A stretch of 64,000 nucleotides of DNA from the NCBI RefSeq assembly GCF_007829335.1, contig NZ_VIWO01000006.1:62001-126000 (forward strand), in the 5' to 3' direction. This DNA comes from Chitinophaga polysaccharea. Lineage in GTDB: Bacteria > Bacteroidota > Bacteroidia > Chitinophagales > Chitinophagaceae. The position numbers were made by a program, and so were the translations under genes. Below are positions 34,852 to 44,169 of the stretch, piece by piece; position 1 is the stretch's first letter, and each line of letters starts with the position of its first letter. The notes under the pieces are model-generated. The model saw only the letters and a program-made list of their open reading frames with translations, did no database searches and was not told the origin of the DNA.

Positions 34852-36016
34852 CCACCCGGCCTGATTTTTTATAGGTAGCCAGGTAAATAATCAACGCAAT
34901 GGAAATAAGGCCCGTACCAGCCATACATACGCCCTTCCATTGTGCCACCGACCATACCCACAACCCGATGCCGGAGCCCAGCGAGGTACCAATAAAACTG
35001 GTGGTCATAAACACTGTGTTTAAACGGTTCCTCGCTTCCGGTAAAAGGGTGTAAATGCGCGTTTGATTAGATACGTGAATACCTTGTAAACCCAGGTCTA
35101 TTGCCACAATACCGATAATGATGCCAATGAGTTTGGTTTGAAATACATAAAAGAGAAAATAACCGAGGAACAGAAAAATAATGCCATAGCCGATCGCAAT
35201 GCGCGGATTCTTTTTGTCGGCTATTCTACCTACCAACGGCGCACCCAGGGCACCTGCAGCAGCAGCCAGTCCCATTAAACCAATTTGTTCGCTCGTATAC
35301 TTAAAAGGTGGCGCCGACAATAAAAACACCACCGTTGTCCAGAACATACCAAACATCGCAAAGCAACAGGCATTGATCGCTGATGCTTCCCTCAACACCG
35401 GTTGCTCTTTGATCAGGGTGAGTAATGATTTCATCAATTGCCCGTAAGTACCATTGAAACTGGGCTTACTCGACGGAAAAGAGGTAATCATGATCAATGC
35501 CAGCAAAGCGCTGATGCCTGCAGCAATCCAGAACATTGCTCTCCAGCCCAGGTGATGCCCGACCATACCGCTGAGCGTCCGCGATAATAAAATGCCCACC
35601 AGCAAACCACTCATGATGGTACCAATTACTTTACCGCGACTGGCAGGGTCTGAGAGGTTGGCCGCCAATGGCAAAATCAATTGAGGTACCACCGAAGTAA
35701 ATCCTATCATCAGCCCAGTTACTTTCAACATGGTGATGTTTACTGATTTGGCAGCAGCTACTAACGCTACCACGGCCGCCAGCGTCATCACCACAATCTG
35801 CGATTTACGTTCCAGCTTATCACCCAGGGGTACGCAAAACAACAATCCAAGGGCGTATCCCAGCTGTGTAAAGAAAGTTACTTGTCCGGCATTGCTTTCC
35901 GTTACGCCAAACTCCTCACTCATCAGTACCAGTAGAGGTTGGCTGTAATAAATATTGGCTACGATCAGGCCAGTACAAAGGGCCATCACTAAAATATTCC
36001 ATCTGCTAAGCGTCAT
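34841..36016 (-). CDS. MFS transporter, 12-segment
   Basis: 391 residues with about 12 transmembrane segments. The motif GDKLERKSQIVVMTL after segment 2 and the start NILVMALCTGLIVANIYYSQPLLVLM match small-molecule antiporters of the DHA1 type. The substrate is unknown. It is convergent with and overlaps the DHA2 pump by 11 bases. Not obviously linked to the TetR gene. Confidence 0.88.
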   Translation of the reverse strand: MTLSRWNILVMALCTGLIVANIYYSQPLLVLMSEEFGVTESNAGQVTFFTQLGYALGLLFCVPLGDKLERKSQIVVMTLAAVVALVAAAKSVNITMLKVTGLMIGFTSVVPQLILPLAANLSDPASRGKVIGTIMSGLLVGILLSRTLSGMVGHHLGWRAMFWIAAGISALLALIMITSFPSSKPSFNGTYGQLMKSLLTLIKEQPVLREASAINACCFAMFGMFWTTVVFLLSAPPFKYTSEQIGLMGLAAAAGALGAPLVGRIADKKNPRIAIGYGIIFLFLGYFLFYVFQTKLIGIIIGIVAIDLGLQGIHVSNQTRIYTLLPEARNRLNTVFMTTSFIGTSLGSGIGLWVWSVAQWKGVCMAGTGLISIALIIYLATYKKSGRVVSA

Positions 36017-36053
36017 AAAGTTGTGCTGGGTTTAAACACTGCAAAGATAGCAT

Positions 36054-36127
36054 TTAGCTTTTAGCAGTTAGCTTTTAGTGGAAAACGGTAAATTTGCAGG
36101 ACTATTCACTAACGGCTAAAAGCTAAA
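36054..36127. repeat. Imperfect intergenic hairpin before the aldehyde dehydrogenase gene
   Basis: The left arm holds TTAGCTTTTAGCAGTTAG and a second TTAGCTTTTAG. The right arm holds CACTAACGGCTAAAAGCTAA, which pairs back to it with an extra 6-base insertion. It resembles the hairpin at 25859-25887 (TTAGC core). It lies between the MFS gene and the dehydrogenase. Confidence 0.6.
36089..36096 (+). promoter_or_regulatory. Candidate -7 element for the aldehyde dehydrogenase
   Basis: TAAATTTG matches TAnnTTTG and lies 42 bases before the ATG at 36131, inside the loop of the intergenic hairpin. No strong -33 TTG is seen. Confidence 0.4.
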
Positions 36128-36130
36128 GCC

Positions 36131-37486
36131 ATGTTTACAAGCATCAACCCGTTTACACAGGAAACCATTGCAGTATACACCGCGCATACGCAGGCAGAGA
36201 TAGAAAATAAATTAGCGTTGGGACACCAGGCTTACCGCGAATTATTACAGGTGCCACTGGAACAACGCCGGCAGTGGATGATGGAAGTAGCCGCCTCATT
36301 GAAAAATGATGTGGATATGCATGCTGCCCTGATCACACAGGAAATGGGCAAAACGCTGAAAGAAGCCAGGGCAGAAGTATTGAAATGTGCTACAACTGCA
36401 GAATATTATGCAGAAAATATTGCCGGCATGTTAGCGCCCAGGCCGATTCATTCCGACGCATATAAAAGCTATGTATCTTATGAACCCAAAGGAATTGTGC
36501 TGGCCATTATGCCCTGGAACTTTCCTTACTGGCAGGTATTCCGCTTTGCCATTCCTAATATACTGGCAGGCAATACCGGCTTATTAAAACACGCCAGCAA
36601 CGTAAGCGGCTGTGCATTGGCCATTGAAAAATTGTTCACCACCAGTAATTTTCCACAAGGTACTTTCCAATCGTTGCTGGTAGCTTCCAAAGATTTAGAG
36701 CCCATTATTGCAGATCCGCGTGTACAGGGTGTAACGCTTACCGGTAGCACACCGGCGGGCAAAAGTGTGGCAGCACTGGCAGGAAAGTATATCAAAAAAA
36801 CAGTGCTGGAACTGGGTGGCAGCGATCCATTTATTGTATTGAAAGACGCCGACCTGGAAGCCGCTGCTAAAACCGCTGTACAAGGCCGTATGCAAAATGC
36901 CGGTCAATCATGTATAGCTGCCAAGCGGTGGATTGTGGAAGAAGAAATTGTGCCCACCTTCACCGCCGAAGTAAAGCGTATTCTCCAGGATCTTCACCAG
37001 GGCGACCCTACGCTCGATACCACGCAAATGGGGCCTATGGCCCGCCCCGACCTGGCCGAAGAGCTAAACAAACAGCTGCAGGAAAGCATTCGCCAGGGCG
37101 CTCAACTGGAGTTGGGCGGCACGCACGAAGGCTGTAACTTTGCGCCTACCTTGCTAACCGGGGTGACCAACAACATGACCGTTTTTAAAGAAGAAACATT
37201 TGGTCCTGTGGCAGTGATCATACCGGCTGCCAATGAAGCCGAAGCCATTACCCTGGCCAATGAAACAGACTTTGGACTGGGTGCGGCATTATGGACCAGC
37301 GACCTGGACAAAGCCGCCCACCTGGCTAACCAGATAGAAAGCGGCAACGTATTTATCAATGCCATGGTGAGGTCCGATGCCCGCCTGCCTTTCGGCGGCG
37401 TTAAACAATCGGGCTATGGTCGTGAGCTATCACTGGAAGGCACACACGAATTTTTGAACGTTAAAACTGTTTACATACAACAATAG
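36131..37486 (+). CDS. NAD(P)-dependent aldehyde dehydrogenase (succinate-semialdehyde type)
   Basis: 451 residues. Conserved features: Asn130 in MPWNFPYWQV, TLTGSTPAGKSVA, Glu228 in LELGGSDPF and catalytic Cys261 in NAGQSCIAAKR, plus PFGGVKQSGYGREL near the end. The short length without an N-terminal extension and MFTSINPFTQE as start fit the succinate-semialdehyde dehydrogenase clade. The substrate is inferred from clade resemblance. Confidence 0.88.
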   Translation: MFTSINPFTQETIAVYTAHTQAEIENKLALGHQAYRELLQVPLEQRRQWMMEVAASLKNDVDMHAALITQEMGKTLKEARAEVLKCATTAEYYAENIAGMLAPRPIHSDAYKSYVSYEPKGIVLAIMPWNFPYWQVFRFAIPNILAGNTGLLKHASNVSGCALAIEKLFTTSNFPQGTFQSLLVASKDLEPIIADPRVQGVTLTGSTPAGKSVAALAGKYIKKTVLELGGSDPFIVLKDADLEAAAKTAVQGRMQNAGQSCIAAKRWIVEEEIVPTFTAEVKRILQDLHQGDPTLDTTQMGPMARPDLAEELNKQLQESIRQGAQLELGGTHEGCNFAPTLLTGVTNNMTVFKEETFGPVAVIIPAANEAEAITLANETDFGLGAALWTSDLDKAAHLANQIESGNVFINAMVRSDARLPFGGVKQSGYGRELSLEGTHEFLNVKTVYIQQ

Positions 37487-37537
37487 TGATCCGCTGCTGA
37501 CATTTTCAACGACGGGTTGCTAAAAGCTAAACTTGTA

Positions 37538-38494
37538 ATGACCACTTCTCTGAAACGCGACCGCTATACTCCCTATATCAGCTTCTCCCGTAAGGAATGG
37601 GCAGAAAGAAGCGGTGATGCTATGCTGCAAATGCAGGACTACGACCTGGAAGCACTCCATGGTATGAACGAACCACTCACCCAGGAAGAAATTACACAGG
37701 TATATCTTCCGCTGGCGCACCTGTTGAATTTATATGTTACAGGATCCCAACAACTACATACCGCTACCAGCAACTTTCTCAGCAGCCAGGTACATAAAGT
37801 ACCCTATATTATTGGCATTGCAGGTAGTGTGGCCGTAGGAAAAAGTACTACCGCCAGGGTCCTGCAAAAACTGCTGCAAGCCTGGCCCAATCACCCCCGG
37901 GTGGACCTGGTAACCACCGATGGATTCCTGTATCCCAACAAAATACTGGAAGCCAATAATATCATGAACCGTAAAGGTTTTCCTGAAAGCTACGATATCA
38001 AGCGGCTCATTCACTTCCTGGCAGATGTAAAATCCGGCAAGGAAAGGGTGGCGGCGCCGCTTTACTCCCACCTGGAGTATGATATATTACCCGGGCAACT
38101 CCAGTGGGTAGAACAACCCGATATCGTAATTGTAGAAGGCGTAAATGTGTTACAGGTACGTCCACGTCAGCAACAGAAAGATCCGGCCGTTTTCGTATCC
38201 GACTTCTTCGACTTCAGCATCTATGTAGATGCCGCAGAAAAAGATATCCGTAAGTGGTATATCGCGCGCTTCGAATCGCTCCGCAGGACCGCCTTTCAGA
38301 ACCCGGAATCGTTTTTCCACCGCTATGCCCATCTCTCTGATACTGCCACCGTGGAACTGGCCACCCAGATTTGGGAAGACATTAATAAACCTAACCTAGA
38401 ACAGAATATTGCACCTACCCGCTACCGGGCCAGCCTGATCCTGGAAAAAGGTCACCATCACTTTGTACAGTCTATACAACTGAGAAAGACGTAA
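37538..38494 (+). CDS. coaA: Pantothenate kinase, type I
   Basis: 318 residues from the ATG at 37538 (a TTG seven codons earlier is open), close to the 316 of the E. coli enzyme. The P-loop is GSVAVGKST (96-104), followed by VDLVTTDGFLYPN and the PESYDIKRLIHFLADVKSG segment typical of CoaA. It phosphorylates pantothenate in the first step of coenzyme A synthesis. It lies between the dehydrogenase and the Crp-type regulator. Confidence 0.95.
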   Translation: MTTSLKRDRYTPYISFSRKEWAERSGDAMLQMQDYDLEALHGMNEPLTQEEITQVYLPLAHLLNLYVTGSQQLHTATSNFLSSQVHKVPYIIGIAGSVAVGKSTTARVLQKLLQAWPNHPRVDLVTTDGFLYPNKILEANNIMNRKGFPESYDIKRLIHFLADVKSGKERVAAPLYSHLEYDILPGQLQWVEQPDIVIVEGVNVLQVRPRQQQKDPAVFVSDFFDFSIYVDAAEKDIRKWYIARFESLRRTAFQNPESFFHRYAHLSDTATVELATQIWEDINKPNLEQNIAPTRYRASLILEKGHHHFVQSIQLRKT

Positions 38495-38497
38495 CAG

Positions 38498-39082
38498 ATG
38501 TCAGATACCCTACACATAAAACAACAGCTGCAGGCATTGCTCCGGGAGCCGCTCCAGGATTGGAATGCCTTTGAAGCCATCCTGCAGCCGGTGAGTTATA
38601 AAACAGGGGAATTACTTTCTGAAGCCGGCAAAACCTCTCAGGCTATTTATTTTATTGCCACGGGTATTGTGAGGGTTTACACCTTACACAATGGGAAAGA
38701 AATCAGCCTGGATTTCTCATTTCCAGGATCGTTCTGCGCCTCTTATGCCTCTTTTATTACCAGGCAACCTGCTGCGGTAAATATACAGGCCATTATGCCT
38801 GTTACGGGGTATGCTTTTCATTACGCCGATCTGCACCAATTATATCACGCATCTCATCAGTCAGAGCGAATAGGCCGGCTGATAGCCGAACAACAATATC
38901 TCCGCAAATACAACCGGGAGTTATCCTTCTTGCAATATTCCGCCCAGGAAAGATATGCGCAACTACTCCAGGAACATCCAGAGGTGATACAACATATTCC
39001 CATCAAACAGATTGCTTCCTACCTGGGTATTGAGCCCGAGAGCCTTAGCCGTATCCGGAAAAATATGAATGCCACCGAATAA
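38498..39082 (+). CDS. Crp/Fnr-type transcriptional regulator
   Basis: 194 residues, starting three bases after coaA. The cyclic-nucleotide-binding-like domain (about 15-120) shows YFIATGIVRVYTLHNGKEISLDF. The C-terminal helix-turn-helix reads HIPIKQIASYLGIEPESLSRIRKNM. It lacks the four cysteines of Fnr. Effector unknown. It could regulate the DoxX-like gene that follows 70 bases later. Confidence 0.88.
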   Translation: MSDTLHIKQQLQALLREPLQDWNAFEAILQPVSYKTGELLSEAGKTSQAIYFIATGIVRVYTLHNGKEISLDFSFPGSFCASYASFITRQPAAVNIQAIMPVTGYAFHYADLHQLYHASHQSERIGRLIAEQQYLRKYNRELSFLQYSAQERYAQLLQEHPEVIQHIPIKQIASYLGIEPESLSRIRKNMNATE

Positions 39083-39152
39083 TGGATTAACTAACATTTG
39101 TTAACGTAATAACGAAACCAGGTACGGACCTTTGTGATATAAATTTATACGC

Positions 39153-39599
39153 ATGGCATTTTTCTCTGGTTTATGCAGCATAATGTTGCTGTTATGGGCG
39201 ATAGGTCACCTCCTCGGTATTTCATCACTACAGGCATTATCTATGGATGCACGGATAGCAGCCGCGGTCATGTTTGTGCTGATTGGAGTAGCACATTTAA
39301 TAAGTCCCCGCAAATTGGTATATATGATTGAGGGCATGTTGCCCTTTCCTTTCTCCCTGGTAATATTCACTGGTATCCTGGAAATATTGCTGGGAGTGGG
39401 CTTGCTAATTCCAGCTTTCCAATATTACGCGGGTTGGGGCCTGACAATATTGTTAATCGCGATGTTCCCGGCCAATATCAGGGTGGCTGTGAAAAAACTA
39501 CCTGCTCCCGGTGGATTACCTGCTAAACCCTGGTATACGTGGAGTCGCTTGCTCTTTCAGCCGCTGTACATTTGGTGGATCTGGTGGGCTATATACTAA
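39153..39599 (+). CDS. DoxX-like membrane protein
   Basis: 148 residues with four hydrophobic segments, including ARIAAAVMFVLIGVAHLISPRKLVYMIEGMLP and GILEILLGVGLLIPAFQYYAGW, the pattern of DoxX-like proteins. It follows a Crp-type regulator gene and may be its target, which is inference from position. Confidence 0.75.
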   Translation: MAFFSGLCSIMLLLWAIGHLLGISSLQALSMDARIAAAVMFVLIGVAHLISPRKLVYMIEGMLPFPFSLVIFTGILEILLGVGLLIPAFQYYAGWGLTILLIAMFPANIRVAVKKLPAPGGLPAKPWYTWSRLLFQPLYIWWIWWAIY

Positions 39600-39631
39600 T
39601 CATGCGAATATATCGCAGTAATAACGGCATT

Positions 39632-39671
39632 AAAAAAGAAGCCGCCTCTACTGGGTAGAGACGGCCCTTTT
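39632..39671. terminator. Bidirectional terminator between the DoxX-like gene and hcp
   Basis: GCCGCCTCTAC (39641-39651) pairs with GTAGAGACGGC (39655-39665) with one mismatch. It is flanked by A6 on the left and CCCTTTT on the right, so it can end both the plus-strand DoxX-like transcript and the minus-strand T6SS transcript. Confidence 0.8.
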
Positions 39672-39689
39672 GCATACTGTAAGGAGTTA

Positions 39690-40076
39690 TTATACCCACT
39701 CATTAACATGTTTTGCATTACCCATGCTAATTTCACGGGCAGAAATGGTAAAGGAAATTACCATTGGGTTTTTGTTTTCATAGTCAAAAGACTCTTCAAA
39801 CTTAACCAGGTAACCCTCTTTAAATTCCAGGGTTTTTAATTTGGAATCAGTATCTCTCTTGAAGAAAGTGATGGAACCATCTTTTCTTTCGAAGTTGTTG
39901 ACCATCCATTCGAAGAGATCTGTTTTTCCGGTAGATTCTACTGTCAGCTTAATGCGTCCGCCACGGGTGATGGCTGAAGGGCGACCGGTAGCATCTGTTT
40001 CCTGTGTGAGGTCGTAGGCGACATGCTGTACGTTGTACTCTTGTCCGCCTGTTTCAAATTTTGCTTTGAAGGACAT
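39690..40076 (-). CDS. tssD: T6SS tube protein TssD (Hcp)
   Basis: 128 residues, the size of Bacteroidota Hcp. Typical segments: MSFKAKFETGGQEYNVQHVAYDLTQETDATGRPSAITRGGRI, and SFDYENKNPMVISFTISAREI near the end. Hexameric rings of this protein stack into the tube pushed out by the sheath. It is the last gene of the minus-strand group tssG-tssN-tssK-tssO-tssD, separated from tssO by 153 bases with its own -7 element, as expected for a protein needed in large amounts. Confidence 0.9.
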   Translation of the reverse strand: MSFKAKFETGGQEYNVQHVAYDLTQETDATGRPSAITRGGRIKLTVESTGKTDLFEWMVNNFERKDGSITFFKRDTDSKLKTLEFKEGYLVKFEESFDYENKNPMVISFTISAREISMGNAKHVNEWV

Positions 40077-40143
40077 GTTGGGTTAATTTTTAAGGTTACA
40101 ATAAAGAAAAATACCTAAGATTTATTTATGAATTTATAAGTCT

Positions 40144-40151
40144 CAAATATA
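40144..40151 (-). promoter_or_regulatory. -7 element upstream of hcp
   Basis: On the minus strand this reads TATATTTG, a full TAnnTTTG match, about 68 bases before the hcp start. A separate promoter for hcp inside the T6SS cluster is plausible. No clear TTG at -33. Confidence 0.45.
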
Positions 40152-40229
40152 GGATGAAATTTTCAATAATTAAGAGTCCTAACGAATAATTTTTACCCTC
40201 ATATCTAAAAGATAATATAGTCTTTTCAG

Positions 40230-40754
40230 TTAATGCGCACGGCTATTCAGCAACATCATCTGGCGACAGTTATCCAGGTCCCTGCTCTTGGTTTCCAGTT
40301 GCCTGTTGAGATCTGCTACCTGTTCTTTTAATCCCGCAATATTTTGTTGTGCATTCTGTAACTCCCGCAGCTGTTGCTTGGTTTGCTGCAGTGACAGGCA
40401 GTTTTGTACAACATTATCATACAAGCCAAAATGCGTCACCGCTTCTTTTGGGATAGAGTTGCGCATATCGGCCAGGGAAGCAGCAATGATCTGGTCCATA
40501 TACGTGGCATTCTGATTGGGCAGGTTAATAGAGTCGAGATTATGCTTCACCTTATCCAGCTTTTGCAGGAAGGTGGCCTGGAACGCCTGTTCTTCCCGGA
40601 AAGCCGTCAATTCCTTACGTAACGCAGCATTTTCCCTGGCTGGCACCTGGTAATTAAAAAATACGGCTAATACAAACAAGCCTACGGTGATGATAAAAAA
40701 CAAAAGGAACCAAATAAAGGAAACATTTCTTTCCTGCCTGTTTAATACTTGCAT
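40230..40754 (-). CDS. tssO: T6SS membrane protein TssO
   Basis: 174 residues: a short cytoplasmic start, one transmembrane helix (FIWFLLFFIITVGLFVLAVFF, about 13-33), then a long periplasmic coiled coil with many Q/K/L residues. This architecture and the genomic place match TssO, part of the Bacteroidota-specific envelope complex that replaces TssJLM. It lies 61 bases after tssK. Confidence 0.78.
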   Translation of the reverse strand: MQVLNRQERNVSFIWFLLFFIITVGLFVLAVFFNYQVPARENAALRKELTAFREEQAFQATFLQKLDKVKHNLDSINLPNQNATYMDQIIAASLADMRNSIPKEAVTHFGLYDNVVQNCLSLQQTKQQLRELQNAQQNIAGLKEQVADLNRQLETKSRDLDNCRQMMLLNSRAH

Positions 40755-40815
40755 ATTTCAGAATTATTCTTTAACTAAATGATCATATAACGAAGTGCGC
40801 ATAACGGTTGCGCGC

Positions 40816-41991
40816 TTAGTCCGTAAAAAACCAACGCTTGGCTTTATGTTTACGGAGGTACTCGGAATCCTCCTGTGATTCTTCTTTCACAAAAATATTG
40901 CTGTCCTGCTTGCGTCCGATATAATCCAGTCTGCTCAAGCTTTCAAAGAGTTTGTTCACTGCCCTAACGAAAGGAATCATGGGTTGCAGGCATTCGCGTA
41001 CATCCAGGTGTTTATAACGGATATTGGCGCAGTTGATCATAAGGGTTTCCAGTTCCCCCTGTCTGAGTTCGCACCATTCAGATAAATAGTTGAGCAGTTC
41101 TTCTTTACCGGCGCCGGCACGTTGATCAATAGCATTTTTCATCGTGCGGGCCAGTCCGGCAATGATTTCCAGCATCTGTGCCGGCGGCTGGTTCATGGCC
41201 AGCCATCTGAACTGGGTGATCCGCGTACCGAGGAACTGTACCATCTTCTCCGTAGTATAAAGTACTACCAGCGCCAGGTCGTTATTCTGATTCCTGCCAT
41301 AAATTTTTTGCACGATATGCACCCCATACAATTCCATTTGCCCGAGGAACTGATCAAGCTCATGATACAGGTCGATCAGCGACGGGTGGGCACTCACAAT
41401 GCTGCACGGGGGAATATAATCATCGTCCATCAGCGGGCGGCCATCTATTACGTTGATACGTGCCAGCACCATCTGGTAGCTGCCTAACTGGCCGGAAGGC
41501 AACTGGGAGGCAGGGGCTACATATAAGCTATATTCCGGGGTAGCATACGGCAATCTTGGCGGATCTTCATCCAATAATGGTTCCCCACTGGGCTGGCGGT
41601 TAAACGGGTTCACCTGCATGAGTACGTAATAGCTGCTTTCTGTATGCTGCGGGTCCCAGTTGTAAGTAGCTTCGGGGAAAGTGGTGGCGTACTTGAGGGA
41701 ATGTACCGTATGTTCGGGTACCTCAATCCTGCCGCCACCGGGCGTTACCGCCCTGCATTCTGTCAGTTTGATGCGCCACTGCTGTTGATTGTCACTCACA
41801 AACCAGCAACGCAGCGATTCTTTATTTTCACCTTTGGGAGGTAATAAGCCATAGTTGAGTGCATGAATGCCGCAGGCCAGCGCATCCCTGATCTGATCCA
41901 ACAGCGCATTTTCCGTATCAATAAAATGCTGCTTCTTTATCTTCATGCCATCTACCCAGTTAACGGGAAAATGCTTTAACGGTTCTGCCAT
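40816..41991 (-). CDS. tssK: T6SS baseplate subunit TssK
   Basis: 391 residues. The N-terminus HFPVNWVDGMKIKKQHFIDTENAL matches the start of TssK proteins, in which W..G....QHF is conserved. The rest is mixed beta/alpha with no membrane segment. TssK joins the baseplate to the envelope complex. Its start is 10 bases from the end of tssN, so they are cotranscribed. Confidence 0.85.
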   Translation of the reverse strand: MAEPLKHFPVNWVDGMKIKKQHFIDTENALLDQIRDALACGIHALNYGLLPPKGENKESLRCWFVSDNQQQWRIKLTECRAVTPGGGRIEVPEHTVHSLKYATTFPEATYNWDPQHTESSYYVLMQVNPFNRQPSGEPLLDEDPPRLPYATPEYSLYVAPASQLPSGQLGSYQMVLARINVIDGRPLMDDDYIPPCSIVSAHPSLIDLYHELDQFLGQMELYGVHIVQKIYGRNQNNDLALVVLYTTEKMVQFLGTRITQFRWLAMNQPPAQMLEIIAGLARTMKNAIDQRAGAGKEELLNYLSEWCELRQGELETLMINCANIRYKHLDVRECLQPMIPFVRAVNKLFESLSRLDYIGRKQDSNIFVKEESQEDSEYLRKHKAKRWFFTD

Positions 41992-42001
41992 AATACTGCT
42001 T

Positions 42002-42856
42002 TTAGGATAACATTATTCTATTACAAATGATCACACTGTTTTCCTTGATGCCATTCATAAACACTGCCTTGTGAGGGTCGAGCGTTTTAGCGCCGCCAAA
42101 CCAGCGTGGCTTCAGGTGAAACACCCATCCGTAGGGCTGCCCGTTGTTATCTACAAAATCAATGGGGGTATTGGGATAACGATCATTATAGTCATTAATA
42201 AAGTGGTAAAATAAATCGCCCAGGTCCATTTTAATCGGCGTTCTTGCACGGAAATAAGTACGGGTACCATCTTTAAGTCCCTTCTCCATTTCCAGTCCGA
42301 TCACGATCAGGTCCCGCATCTCGTCTTCATTTACCTCCGGCACTTCCTTATACATTGGGTATTGCCACCATTTATGCACTTTTACCGGGATAGCCATCAT
42401 CCGCTCAAAAGTTTTATATACAAATGTGGGAAGTACAAAAGAAAACATACTGGTAAGCATCGGATAATACAGGAAGGTATCCTTATCGAGGAAGCGGTTG
42501 ACCAGTACAAACCCGGCACCGCCAAACAACCAGATAGCCAGGATAAAAGCCAGTTCAGATACCAGCGTGGTTTCATTTGCCCAAAAACGGGTATACATAA
42601 AGTGACAGTGAACAACCCCCAGCCCCAGGAACCATACTTCATAAAAGAGATACTGATTCATCAGGTTCTGATGGGTAAACAGGAAAGGGATGGAACTGAT
42701 AACGGCAAATACCAGCGTCATACACACTAAATACAACAGTGCTTTCTTTTTATAAAGGCTGAAATTTTTAATGTATCTGCTGAGCAAAGCCACTATGAAA
42801 GATCCTACGGCCATAACGCCGGCCAGCATAATGTAAAACTTAGCAGTGTATCTCAT
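42002..42856 (-). CDS. tssN: T6SS membrane protein TssN
   Basis: 284 residues with about five hydrophobic segments in the first 150 residues (FYIMLAGVMAVGSFIVALL, ALLYLVCMTLVFAVISSI, WFLGLGVVHCHFMYTRF, and two more). A cytoplasmic domain follows (LIVIGLEMEKGLKDGTRTYFRARTPIKMDLGDLF ... GWVFHLKPRWFG). This fits TssN of the Bacteroidota system, an inner-membrane component. Located between tssG and tssK. Confidence 0.8.
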   Translation of the reverse strand: MRYTAKFYIMLAGVMAVGSFIVALLSRYIKNFSLYKKKALLYLVCMTLVFAVISSIPFLFTHQNLMNQYLFYEVWFLGLGVVHCHFMYTRFWANETTLVSELAFILAIWLFGGAGFVLVNRFLDKDTFLYYPMLTSMFSFVLPTFVYKTFERMMAIPVKVHKWWQYPMYKEVPEVNEDEMRDLIVIGLEMEKGLKDGTRTYFRARTPIKMDLGDLFYHFINDYNDRYPNTPIDFVDNNGQPYGWVFHLKPRWFGGAKTLDPHKAVFMNGIKENSVIICNRIMLS

Positions 42857-42965
42857 AGCTCTGATAATATGTCAAGGTTTTTCGGGTTTGGGTACTAACA
42901 TGTTTTCGGTTTTTCAGATGCCGGGTAACAGCAAATATAATTCCATAATATAATGAATCAATCGC

Positions 42966-43928
42966 TCACAGAAAAAAATTATAACCCATTAATCCCTGAT
43001 CAGGTTGCTTATCGGCCATGACCACCGTTTTCTCACCGGCGGGCGGTAATAATAAAGTTTTTACTTCCGCATCGGCAGGAAACAGGTAGCCGTAACATAC
43101 CTCCAGCAGCTTTCCATAAGGCCGCCAGGGCAGGTAATCGTATAACCGTTGGCGTTTAACCGGCCCAATGCTCACCGTAATAACAGGCATATCGATATAA
43201 CAGGAGGTGCCTACCATCGCATCCACGCCAAGGGCACATTCTCCCAGGGGGACGCCATTGTCCGTTTCCACCAGCTGCGGATTCCGGTCAATCGTGATAC
43301 TCACGGTTTCTTCAAATACCTGCTCCAGGCAAAGCTTTATCAGCGAACTATTACCGGCAATTCGATGTACATAGGGCAGGAGTTTTACCAGCCTGTTAGC
43401 GCCCACATCCGGTAGTCCTTCCGGCAGGTTCCAGAATGCGTGAAATAACTGGTCGGCATCTTTACCAAATACATCAAATAACAAATGCTTCTCCCGCTGT
43501 TCCAGGTACACCCGCTGCAGGAAAAATTCATTCTCCAGCGGCTGAAAAAAACGACGGGCCTGCTGCTGCTGCTGCTGTTGCCGCTTATAACGCGCCACCA
43601 TCTCTCCCACCCCCATCTGCCGGGAAGAAGGTTCCTGCTTGAATTCATGAAAAATTCCCTGGGGAAGGCGGTCGTAGATACCATCGCGGGAAAGCGTTAA
43701 ATTAATAAACGGCTGATAGGGCTGGCTATCATCCAGCTTTACCTGCGTAATATCTGTGGTAAACGAACGGGTAAATACATTCTGCATCTGTACCACCACT
43801 TCTTCCTCCCGTACACAGTTATCCAGCAATTCCCCTACCACTACTTCTGCCCTCACATCATAGGGCAAAGCATCGACATGGGCAATCACTTCCTCCAGCA
43901 CGGCGGCTTTCTGTGCATTGTTTACCAT
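42966..43928 (-). CDS. tssG: T6SS baseplate subunit TssG-like
   Basis: 320 residues, no membrane segment. The position beside tssN/tssK and divergent from tssE/tssF, and features such as YVHRIAGNSSLIKLCLEQVFEETVSI with a late beta-rich region, fit TssG of this system. A run of seven glutamines (KRQQQQQQQARRF) comes from a short CAG repeat at about 43561-43580. It starts the minus-strand T6SS group. Confidence 0.7.
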   Translation of the reverse strand: MVNNAQKAAVLEEVIAHVDALPYDVRAEVVVGELLDNCVREEEVVVQMQNVFTRSFTTDITQVKLDDSQPYQPFINLTLSRDGIYDRLPQGIFHEFKQEPSSRQMGVGEMVARYKRQQQQQQQARRFFQPLENEFFLQRVYLEQREKHLLFDVFGKDADQLFHAFWNLPEGLPDVGANRLVKLLPYVHRIAGNSSLIKLCLEQVFEETVSITIDRNPQLVETDNGVPLGECALGVDAMVGTSCYIDMPVITVSIGPVKRQRLYDYLPWRPYGKLLEVCYGYLFPADAEVKTLLLPPAGEKTVVMADKQPDQGLMGYNFFL

Positions 43929-43959
43929 AAGGTGTTGATTTTAGGTTCTTCTTATCCTG

Positions 43960-44035
43960 CTATTAGCTGACGACTGTTAGCATAACTATCGTTCGTTCGA
44001 CTATGGTTCCGGGCTAACAACTAGCAGCAAAAATA
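43960..44035. repeat. Hairpin-forming region between tssG and the tssP-like gene
   Basis: Imperfect inverted arms CTGCTATTAGCTGACGACTG...TGTTAGC and GGCTAACAACTAGCAG with an inner AACTATCG/CGACTATGGTT pairing. It shares the TTAGC core with hairpins near 25.86 and 36.06 kb. It lies in the divergent promoter region. Confidence 0.5.
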
Positions 44036-44169
44036 GGGGATTGCTTTTATTATTCTCCATAATTACAGCTTAAATTTTAATGCCCTGAAAAATTTTTTCA
44101 CCGGGTTAAGTTTAGCAATTTATCCAAAAAAACACTAAAATTGCAATATCGTAAAAACCTGAAAAACCG

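Noticed and set aside
43550..43590. Phase-variable switch by the CAG repeat in the TssG-like gene
   Set aside because: The unit is a triplet, so changes keep the frame and cannot turn the gene on or off.
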